From NCBI RefSeq assembly GCF_014649655.1, contig NZ_BMTL01000029.1, positions 62,001-126,000 on the forward strand: DNA of 64,000 nt. Reading direction: 5' to 3'. Under the pieces are notes generated by a model. It was not told the DNA's origin. It did no database searches and saw only the letters and a list, made by a program, of their open reading frames with translations. The first letter of the stretch is position 1; every line of letters begins with the position of its first letter. This stretch comes from Streptomyces humidus. Its GTDB lineage: Bacteria > Actinomycetota > Actinomycetes > Streptomycetales > Streptomycetaceae. This document shows, in pieces, positions 8,141 to 14,559 of this stretch. The translations under genes were made by a program, and so were the position numbers.

Positions 8141-9037
8141 GTGAAGCGCTTCGAGCGACTGGAACGGATCCGGCGGCTGGACCCGCACGAGGACGCGTTC
8201 GAGATCTACCGGCTCACTGCGGCGTACGAGTTCCCCTGGGACGTCACCCGCGCCTTGGAGCTGGCCCTGTATCGCACCTATGCGGTGCCTTCCATCGGGC
8301 GTCTGCTGGCGGAGACCGCGGAACTCACGGAGCGCCCACAGAAGCGCTACGACGACACCTCGCTCCTGCTGGGTGCCGTCGTCGAACACGGCTTCGACAG
8401 CGAGCAGGGGCGCACGGCCGTCCGCCGCATCAACCGGATGCACCGTAGTTACGACATCAGCAACGACGACATGCGGTACGTGCTGTGCACGTTCGTCGTG
8501 GTGCCCAAACGGTGGATCGACGCCTACGGATGGCGCAGGCTGTCGCGCCACGAGATCGTCGCCTGCAGCGTGTACTACCGCACTCTGGGGCAGCGCATGG
8601 GCATCAAGGACCTTCCCGAAACCTACGAGGAGTTCGAGGCCTGTCTCGACGCCTACGAAGAGGCCCACTTCGCCTGGGACGAGGGTGCGCGCCGCGTCTC
8701 GGACGCCACGCTCGCCCTGATGGCCTCCTGGTACCCGCGGCCTCTTGCTCCCGTCCTGCGCCGAGCCACGCTCGCCCTCCTCGACGCGCCGCTCCTGAAG
8801 GCCTTCCGTTACCCCGTGCCCGGCCCTGTCACTCGCGCCCTGGTGCGCGGAGCGCTACGCGCGCGTGGACGAGCGGTGCGGCTGCTGCCGCCACGCAGCG
8901 TCCCCCACTACGCCCGGCAGAACCGGGAGATCAAGGGTTACCCCAACGGTCACCGGCTGGAGGAACTGGGCACCTGCCCGGTGCCCGGCGTGGCCGGCTG
9001 CCCCGTGCGACGGCCGGGCGAGTCGGTCGGCCGGTGA
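8141..9037 (+). CDS. Oxygenase MpaB / DUF2236 family protein
   Basis: 298 aa from GTG at 8141, chosen because AAGGGGGAC sits 6-14 bases upstream; an in-frame TTG at 8108 is less likely. The protein is soluble and largely helical. Blocks resembling the DUF2236/MpaB family include TRALELALYRTYAVPSIGRL, RTAVRRINRMHRSYDISNDD, MRYVLCTFVVVPKRWIDAYG and ELVACSVYYRTLG-like sequence, followed by YEEFEACLDAYEEAHFAWD. Family members include haem-dependent oxygenases such as rubber oxygenase Lcp and the mycophenolic-acid pathway MpaB, with histidines near the conserved helices; the physiological substrate in Streptomyces is unknown. No operon partner is adjacent. Confidence 0.8.
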   Translation: MKRFERLERIRRLDPHEDAFEIYRLTAAYEFPWDVTRALELALYRTYAVPSIGRLLAETAELTERPQKRYDDTSLLLGAVVEHGFDSEQGRTAVRRINRMHRSYDISNDDMRYVLCTFVVVPKRWIDAYGWRRLSRHEIVACSVYYRTLGQRMGIKDLPETYEEFEACLDAYEEAHFAWDEGARRVSDATLALMASWYPRPLAPVLRRATLALLDAPLLKAFRYPVPGPVTRALVRGALRARGRAVRLLPPRSVPHYARQNREIKGYPNGHRLEELGTCPVPGVAGCPVRRPGESVGR

Positions 9038-9268
9038 GTCGATCAGCGAGTCGAGTGGCTCGCGCAGCCGGCCGAGCTCGGCCCGGGTGGTGGCCCGCGT
9101 CATGGTGAGGACCCCGCCGCCGGAACGGGTCCGTCAGCTCTTCGGGTCGGGCGGGTGCGCGCGTGTGCCGAACAAGGTCGGCCCCGCGTGGGCCGCCACC
9201 ATGCGGCTGGCCGACCCGCGCGCACTGCATCGCGTGCCGTCGGGCTCAGGCACGGATCGGATCCGGTC

Positions 9269-9459
9269 ATGCGAAAGATCCTGACCGGCCTCAAGACGGT
9301 CGAACGCGTCTGTCTGCAGGGCGAGCTCACCGGCGAACTCGAAGGCGCGGAGGCGCTGGAGGCGGAGGGCGTCCGGGTGGTGGCGTCCCCGGCGCGGGCC
9401 ACAAAGTGGTGTTCGACCGCCCTGACGTGTTCGTGTGCCTGGTCACCGGACGTGCCTGA
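9269..9459 (+). pseudogene. Possible frameshifted small gene remnant
   Basis: From ATG at 9269 one frame reads MRKILTGLKTVERVCLQGEL and TGELEGAEALEAEGVRVVA, which has credible protein composition. Near 9385 the sensible reading moves to another frame, GHKVVFDRPDVFVCLVTGRA, ending at TGA 9457-9459. One indel would explain this. No family was recognised. The surrounding bases 9038-9268 contain only Arg/Pro-rich short frames and I see nothing else there. It could also be chance. Confidence 0.3.
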
Positions 9460-9463
9460 GTCC

Positions 9464-10063
9464 TCAGCCCTGCCGGACGGCCAGGGCGAGGAAGCGGGAG
9501 TCCTCGTCGACGTACGACGTCATGCGCCAGCCCGAACTGGTCAGCAGCGGGCCGAGGTTGGGCTCCGCGCGCAGGTCCTCCGGTGTGATCCGCCGGCCCT
9601 GGCGGGCCGCGAGCGCGGCTCTGCCGATCGGGTGGAAGAGCGCCAGCGTGCCGCCGGGGCGCACCACCCGTGCCAGCTCCCGCAGGTTCTCCTCCGGGCG
9701 AGGCAGATGGGCGACGAGCCCCGCAGCGAACACGGCGTCCACTGAAGCGGAGCGCAGCGGAAGCGCGGCGACGTCGGCGAGCACCAGTCGCCCGTCGCGG
9801 TCGCGTCCGGCCCGTACGGCGGCCTCCAGCATCGCCGGGGTCAGATCCACCCCCACGACCGTTCCCGAGGGCCCTACGGCCGCACGCAGCGGCGTCAGCG
9901 CGCGTCCGGTGCCGCAGCCGGCGTCCAGCACGCGGTCACCTCGGCGCAACCCGAGTTCACCGGCCGCGGCTTCGTAGGCGGGGCCGTCGTCGGGGAACCG
10001 GCTGTCCCAGTCCGCGGCCCGAGCGGTGAAGAACTCCTGGACGTGTGTGTGGTCGTCGCTCAT
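9464..10063 (-). CDS. Class I SAM-dependent methyltransferase
   Basis: 199 aa; ATG at 10063 is preferred over an upstream in-frame start because MSDDHTHVQEFFTARAADWD resembles the usual start of this family. Motif I is VLDAGCGTGRALTPL (about residues 50-64), followed by the acidic end of strand 2 (VVGVDLTPAMLE), motif II/III LVLADVAALPLRSASVDAVF, and the post-motif LRELARVVRPGGTLALFHP. This is the Methyltransf_11 (UbiE/COQ5-like) fold, which transfers a methyl group from S-adenosylmethionine to a small molecule; the acceptor cannot be predicted. It is monocistronic, convergent with the remnant at 9269-9459. Confidence 0.88.
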   Translation of the reverse strand: MSDDHTHVQEFFTARAADWDSRFPDDGPAYEAAAGELGLRRGDRVLDAGCGTGRALTPLRAAVGPSGTVVGVDLTPAMLEAAVRAGRDRDGRLVLADVAALPLRSASVDAVFAAGLVAHLPRPEENLRELARVVRPGGTLALFHPIGRAALAARQGRRITPEDLRAEPNLGPLLTSSGWRMTSYVDEDSRFLALAVRQG

Positions 10064-10273
10064 GCCCGCATGATCCCCCACCGGCAGGGGATGCGCCGGT
10101 GTGCACGTTCGAGGGTGCCCCGATCGGTCCGTTGCATTTTCCCGTCATGTTCCAGCAGCTTTCGCACTGCGCCCCCTTGTGGCTTCGTGCTCCGGACGGC
10201 ATCCCATGGCCATGGCACATCTGGACCACGCTGCCTTCGGCCGACCGGACTCCGTGCTGTGGATACGTGATGA

Positions 10274-10740
10274 CTCGGCGACCTCTTCCGGCTCGACCAC
10301 CTCATCCCGCTCATGCGACGCCACGCGGAGAGCCTGACCGTCCTCTCCCGACCCGCCGCAGGCCGGTCTCCTCACCGACATGGTCCGCGCCGCCGACTCC
10401 GAGGTCACCGGACCACGCGCGCGTGGAGGTGCGCCGACCCCGGAGGGGGCCTACATCGGCATCGCCGTCGCCGGCCTCCGCCTGCTCGCCGGACCCGTCC
10501 GGAACGCGGCCCCGTTCTCCCCGTTCTCCCGATTTCCCCCTTCTCCCGCTCCCGCCGCACACGCGTCTGCGGCGGGAGCGGCAATCCCGTCAGCGACGGA
10601 TACGCCGTAGAGGTCGAGGACCGGGGCCAGGGCATGGGCGGCGAAGTCGTCACCGAGGCCAACCGGCGAATCGCGCGAGTCGGAGGCTCTCGACCTGTTT
10701 CGGACGCGTACGGACCTCCGCGGCGCCGAGTCGGGCACTA
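10274..10740 (+). pseudogene. Decayed conservon-type sensor histidine kinase (cvnA-like)
   Basis: Pieces of a CvnA/nitrate-sensor-like histidine kinase appear in changing frames in the correct order. LGDLFRLDHLIPLMRRHAES followed by LTVLSRPAAGR (10274 onward) is the dimerisation region. MVRAADSEVTG (10380) and PTPEGAYIGIAVAGL (about 10440) follow, then a damaged N box NAAPFSP. Next come SGNPVSDGYAVEVEDRGQGM, which contains the DxGxG ATP-binding box, and GGEVVTEANRRIA (10570-10670). Finally SEALDLFRT reads in yet another frame. At least three indels are needed. An intact conservon GTPase gene begins 190 bases downstream, where the remaining conservon genes would be expected. The N-terminal sensor half is not recognisable. 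Confidence 0.75.
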
Positions 10741-10929
10741 CTTCGGACACCGACACGCAGGAGTCGATCACATCGGTCGGACCCCGGTCGAACGGCTCGA
10801 AGAAGGCGCGCGATCGTCATGATGCTGCCGTCGCGTGCTTGTGCAGAGGCTCCGCGCGACCGCTGCGTCGAGGCCCGGCGCGCCCGTACCGACGTAGACC
10901 GTTGCCGGCACTCCCGAGAGAAGTGATCC

Positions 10930-11532
10930 ATGGTCTCCGAGCACTCCCACGACACCGGCGAGACGACTCCCCTCGCATTGAAGATACTGGTCGCCGGCGG
11001 CTTCGGCGTGGGCAAGACCACGATGGTGGGCGCGGTCAGCGAGATCAAGCCGCTGCGCACCGAGGAACTGCTCAGCGAAGCCGGCCGGTCGGTGGACGAC
11101 ACCGAGGGCCTGGACCACAAGGTCACGACCACCGTCGCCATGGACTTCGGCCGTATCACCATCCGCTCCGGCCTCTCCCTCTACCTGTTCGGGACGCCGG
11201 GCCAGGACCGCTTCTGGTTCCTGTGGGACGAGCTGTCCCAGGGGGCCCTGGGCGCCGTGGTCCTCGCCGACACCAGGCGTCTGGAGGACTGCTTCCCGGC
11301 CGTCGACTACTTCGAGCACCGGCACATCCCGTTCGTGGTGGCGGTCAACTGCTTCACCGGCTCGCGGACGTATGCCGCCCAGGACGTTTCGCGCGCCCTC
11401 GACCTCGACAGCGGAACACCCGTCGTGCTGTGCGACGCCCGTGACCGCGACTCGGGCCGGGAGGTCCTGATCAGACTGGTCGAGTACGCCGGGCGTATGC
11501 ACACCGCCCGGCTGCTCGAGTCCGTGGGCTGA
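10930..11532 (+). CDS. Conservon-type ATP/GTP-binding protein (CvnD-like)
   Basis: 200 aa. A small Ras/MglA-like GTPase of the type that forms the last gene of Streptomyces conservons (histidine kinase, roadblock, DUF742, GTPase). P-loop ILVAGGFGVGKTTMVGAVSE lies near residues 20-39; the switch region is TTVAMDFGRI; G3 is LFGTPGQDRFWFLW, with Gln as in MglA; the NKxD position reads AVNCF, the degenerate form usual in this family. The sequence is complete, with start preceded by GAGAAG. In known conservons it is membrane-associated and partners a roadblock protein. Here the upstream kinase is a remnant, the roadblock gene lies beyond an opposing gene, and no DUF742 gene is seen. Confidence 0.92.
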   Translation: MVSEHSHDTGETTPLALKILVAGGFGVGKTTMVGAVSEIKPLRTEELLSEAGRSVDDTEGLDHKVTTTVAMDFGRITIRSGLSLYLFGTPGQDRFWFLWDELSQGALGAVVLADTRRLEDCFPAVDYFEHRHIPFVVAVNCFTGSRTYAAQDVSRALDLDSGTPVVLCDARDRDSGREVLIRLVEYAGRMHTARLLESVG

Positions 11533-11558
11533 CCCCGCCGTACGGCGGCCGGGGTCAG
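11529..11558. terminator. Bidirectional terminator between convergent genes
   Basis: CTGACCCC at 11529-11536 pairs with GGGGTCAG at 11551-11558; between them GCCGTACGGC can pair with itself or extend the stem. The arms include the stop codons of both convergent genes, so the hairpin can end transcription from either side. Confidence 0.65.
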
Positions 11559-11983
11559 TCCGCCACGCGCTTCTGCGCCAGGACCTTGGCGATCGTGACG
11601 CGGACGAGGAGTTCGCCCGGCACGCCGTTACGGGCCCCGAACTCCTCGGCGCGCTCCTCTCCCATGTACCGGGCCCCGATCCGGGCCGCCCAGTGCCGGA
11701 CCTCGTCGAGATCCTCCGAGATCCGGGCCCTGCCCTGCAGCACCACGTAGTCGAACGGCGGCCGGTCGTCGTCCACGCACAGGGCGACCCGGCCGTCCCG
11801 GGCCAGGTTGCGGCCCTTCACCGTGTCCTTGCCGGTGTTGAACACCACGTCGTCGCCGTCGAGCACGAACCAGATCGGTGCCACGTGCGGGCTTCCGTCG
11901 GCCCGCACGGTGGACAGTTTTCCGGTGCGGGTTCCGTGCATGACGAACGCCCGCCACTCTTCATCGGTCATCTTCTGTGCCAT
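11555..11983 (-). CDS. PPOX-class (probably F420-dependent) oxidoreductase
   Basis: 142 aa from ATG at 11983, with GGAGG 8 bases upstream. It has the split beta-barrel of the pyridoxamine-5'-phosphate oxidase superfamily: GKLSTVRADGSPHVAPIWFV near residues 22-41, DDVVFNTGKDTVKGRNLARD binding the flavin/F420 phosphate, and RVALCVDDDRPPFDYVVLQG. These blocks match the actinobacterial F420-binding group more than FMN oxidases; the substrate is unknown. It stands opposite to the two conservon genes, separating them. Its start region is shared with that of the roadblock gene, giving a divergent 116-base promoter interval. Confidence 0.85.
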   Translation of the reverse strand: MAQKMTDEEWRAFVMHGTRTGKLSTVRADGSPHVAPIWFVLDGDDVVFNTGKDTVKGRNLARDGRVALCVDDDRPPFDYVVLQGRARISEDLDEVRHWAARIGARYMGEERAEEFGARNGVPGELLVRVTIAKVLAQKRVAD

Positions 11984-12099
11984 GCCGCCATCCTCCTTGC
12001 TCCGGCGACCGGTCCTGCGCAAGGCTGGCCGACAGATGCTCCGGTGAGACGGAGGATCACACGGGACGTCACTCGGGGACGTCACACGGGGAGTGGGAC

Positions 12100-12513
12100 A
12101 TGGCGCAGAACCAGGACCTGGACCGGCTGTTGGACGATCTGACCGAGCGCGTCGAGCCGGTGCGCCATGCGCTCGTCCTGTCCAACGACGGTTTGGTGGC
12201 GGGCGCGAGCTCGCGACTGCGCCGGGAGGACGCGGAGCACCTCGCCGCCGTCTCGTCCGGGCTGCACAGTCTCGCCAAGGGCTCGGGGCGCCACTTCGGC
12301 GCGGGCCGGGTGCGTCAGACCGTGATCGAGTTCGACGACGCCGTGCTGTTCGTCACCGCCGCGGGCACCGGCAGCTGTCTGTGCGTGCTCAGCGGCGCGG
12401 ACGCCGACATGGGCCGGATCGCCTACGAGATGACCCTGCTCGTCGACCGGGTCGGCGAGCACCTCACCGTCGACGCCCGACAGCCGGAGCGCGCTCCGCT
12501 GAAAGACCTCTGA
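12100..12513 (+). CDS. Roadblock/LC7 domain protein (CvnB-like)
   Basis: 137 aa; ATG at 12100 has GGGGAG just upstream. It is a complete single Roadblock/LC7 domain: LDRLLDDLTERVEPVRHALV, LSNDGLVAGASSRL, DAEHLAAVSSGLHSLAKGSG, and CLCVLSGADADMGRIAYEM. In conservons this family acts as partner or GTPase-activating protein for the CvnD GTPase. It is the second gene of the usual kinase-roadblock-DUF742-GTPase order, but here it is 0.57 kb downstream of the GTPase gene with an opposing oxidoreductase in between, and no DUF742 gene follows. It could instead belong to a separate partial set. Confidence 0.92.
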   Translation: MAQNQDLDRLLDDLTERVEPVRHALVLSNDGLVAGASSRLRREDAEHLAAVSSGLHSLAKGSGRHFGAGRVRQTVIEFDDAVLFVTAAGTGSCLCVLSGADADMGRIAYEMTLLVDRVGEHLTVDARQPERAPLKDL

Positions 12514-12540
12514 CCTGCTCTTCCTCTTCCCCGATCGGAG

Positions 12541-12549
12541 TTATCCACA
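12541..12549 (+). other. Isolated perfect DnaA-box sequence TTATCCACA
   Basis: A 9-mer identical to the E. coli high-affinity DnaA box, between the roadblock and DUF6397 genes, in a genome where A/T-rich 9-mers are uncommon. There is no second box nearby and no origin gene (dnaA, dnaN), so this is not an origin. It could be a titration or regulatory site, or chance. Confidence 0.4.
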
Positions 12550-12651
12550 GGCTCGCCATGCTGTCCGCGATTCCGGCTACGGTTTTTTCCGAGGCCACCG
12601 CGGAGGACGCGGGCCCACTCCACACCACTTCACTCCACGGGGGAGACGACC

Positions 12652-13656
12652 ATGTCCCGCACCACCATCGCCCCGCCCGACTCCGTTTCCTGCACGCCGA
12701 GCCGTGCCGCACGTGAACTGGAACTGAAACGCGTCGAGCTGGATCTCGCCGTGCACCTCGGGCGCATCAGGACCGTACCTGACGCGGCAGGTGGCGCCCG
12801 CAGGGTGCCCCGCGCCGAGATCGACCGCCTGCGCGCGCAGCCCGGCTTCCCCGACTCGCTGCGCGAGACCGTGCTGGCCGTGGGGACCGCCGAGGGCGCC
12901 GCTCTCCTCGAAGTGCCGCCGACCCGCTTCACCCGCCTCGCCCGTCTGGGGCTGGTGGTGCCAGTGAGGTTCTATCTGAACCGCTACCGGGCCGTCGTCT
13001 GGCTGTATCTCGCCGAAGAACTCAAGCAGTTCGCGGCGGACCGGACCAACGCGTTCCTGCTCACCGGCCGCACGCCCGAGGTGTTTCGGAGCCAACTGGC
13101 CGCCGGTGTCGACCTGCGACCCAGGAACTGGCGCGGACGCCACCTGGGCTTCCTGCTCCGTCAGGCGGAAGACCCCTGGCAGCACGCCGGGGCCCTGGCC
13201 GGGTTCCTCGACCCCCTCCAGGTCGCGGAGATCGTCAAGGACCCGTACGAGCGCTCCCATCTGAACCGGTTCCGGCCGGTACCGCCGGCACATTGCGCCC
13301 CGGGCACGCCGGCCGCACACCTCGTCGAGAAGATCACCATGGCGGAGGACCCCGACGAGATCGACTGGCTGAGGTCGGACCTGCAACGCACCTTGGACGA
13401 GGCCCGAGTCGATCAGCCCGCTCCGCGCCCCTCCGCGAAACGGACCGTGCCGTGTCCACCGGAGCAGCGGGCCGCGCCCGGCGAGCCCGATACCGAGCGG
13501 CCCGCGCGCGGCCTGCTGAACCGGCTGTGCCGCCGAAAGCCTGCCGCCCTGCCGACCGGGACCCGCAAGCACCCGCAGCGACTCCGTGACGCCTACAGCG
13601 CCCGGAACAGCCCCTCCTGGACGACCGACACCAGCAGGCGCCCCTCCAGGTCGTAG
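12652..13656 (+). CDS. DUF6397 family protein
   Basis: 334 aa; ATG at 12652 follows GGGGGAGACG. Residues 1-200 form a conserved helical region: AARELELKRVELDLAVHLGR, RRVPRAEIDRLRAQPGFPDS, EVPPTRFTRLARLGLVVPV, RFYLNRYRAVVWLYLAEELK and FLLTGRTPEVFRSQLAAGVD. The first part resembles a helix-turn-helix/excisionase-like arrangement followed by a helical repeat, but a DNA-binding role is inference. The last ~70 residues are Arg/Pro-rich. The 3' end overlaps the convergent thioesterase gene by 64 bases; the overlapped part is low-complexity, so the conserved core ends well before it. No enzymatic motif. Confidence 0.75.
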   Translation: MSRTTIAPPDSVSCTPSRAARELELKRVELDLAVHLGRIRTVPDAAGGARRVPRAEIDRLRAQPGFPDSLRETVLAVGTAEGAALLEVPPTRFTRLARLGLVVPVRFYLNRYRAVVWLYLAEELKQFAADRTNAFLLTGRTPEVFRSQLAAGVDLRPRNWRGRHLGFLLRQAEDPWQHAGALAGFLDPLQVAEIVKDPYERSHLNRFRPVPPAHCAPGTPAAHLVEKITMAEDPDEIDWLRSDLQRTLDEARVDQPAPRPSAKRTVPCPPEQRAAPGEPDTERPARGLLNRLCRRKPAALPTGTRKHPQRLRDAYSARNSPSWTTDTSRRPSRS

Positions 13657-14459
13657 ATGCGCCCCCGGGCCAGTCCGCGTCCGCCGGTGGCGATCGGCGA
13701 CTCCTGGTCGTACAGGAACCACTCGTCCGCGCGGAACGGCCGATGGAACCACATCGCGTGGTCCAGGGACGCCATGTCGAAGTTGCGCGGCCCCCACAAG
13801 GGCTCGACCGGAAGGCGGACGGCATCCAGCAGAGTCATGTCGCTGGCGTACGTGAGCGCGCAGGTGTGAACGAGCGGGTCGTCGCCCAGCGGCCCGACCG
13901 CACGCATCCACACCGCGCTGCGCGGCTCGGCGTCCTTGACGTCCTCAGGCCTCCAGCGCAGCGGATCCGCATACCGGATGTCGAAGGGCTGGCGGCGTGC
14001 CATGCGCTCCAACTGCTCGGGCAAAGCGCCCAGATGCGCCCGGACCTCCTCCGCCACCGTCGGCAGGGACTCAGGGTCCGGGACCTCCCGGGCCGGCGGC
14101 AGCTGGTGCTCGAAGGGACCTTCCTCAGGCTTGTGAAAGGAGGCGGTGAGATTGAAGATCGTGCGTCCCTGCTGCACGGCGGTGACCCGGCGGGTCGTGA
14201 AGGACCGGCCGTCCCGCACCCGTTCTACCTGGTACACGATCGGCACGCCCGGCCGGCCCGGGCGCAGGAAGTACGCGTGCAACGAGTGCACGGGCCGGTC
14301 GCCGTCGGTGGTCCGGCCCGCCGCGACCAGCGCCTGGCCCGCCACCTGGCCGCCGAAGACCCGCTGCAGCGACTCGTGCGGGCTGCGACCCCGGAAGATG
14401 TTGACCTCGATCTGCTCCAGGTCGAGCAGGTCGACGAGCCTCTCGGCCGGATTCGTCAT
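13593..14459 (-). CDS. tesB: Acyl-CoA thioesterase II
   Basis: 288 aa from ATG at 14459 (MTNPAERLVDLLDLEQIEVN); the open frame upstream is rejected as read-through. It is a tandem hot-dog fold: first domain with NIFRGRSPHESLQRVFGGQV followed by AGQALVAAGRT and SLHAYFLRPGRPGVPIVYQV; second domain with LTYASDMTLLDAVRLP and the TesB signature LDHAMWFHRPFRADEWFLYD. The catalytic Asp/Gln/Thr-type residues of TesB appear kept (YASDMTL and YDQESP). Hydrolyses medium/long acyl-CoA to free acid and CoA in the cytoplasm. Typical length. It lies downstream of the helicase gene on the same strand (100-base gap) and converges with DUF6397. Confidence 0.95.
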   Translation of the reverse strand: MTNPAERLVDLLDLEQIEVNIFRGRSPHESLQRVFGGQVAGQALVAAGRTTDGDRPVHSLHAYFLRPGRPGVPIVYQVERVRDGRSFTTRRVTAVQQGRTIFNLTASFHKPEEGPFEHQLPPAREVPDPESLPTVAEEVRAHLGALPEQLERMARRQPFDIRYADPLRWRPEDVKDAEPRSAVWMRAVGPLGDDPLVHTCALTYASDMTLLDAVRLPVEPLWGPRNFDMASLDHAMWFHRPFRADEWFLYDQESPIATGGRGLARGRIYDLEGRLLVSVVQEGLFRAL

Positions 14460-14559
14460 CGGTGCGTTTCTCCTGTGCCCTCTTCTGCGCCTTGTCCCGT
14501 GCTCGGGCCGACGCCTGATCCGGCTGTTCCGGTACGCGACGCCGGACCTTCGCCCGGTC

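Noticed and set aside
12541..12549. Origin of replication
   Set aside because: Only one DnaA box and no dnaA, dnaN or gyrase genes. Kept only as an isolated site.
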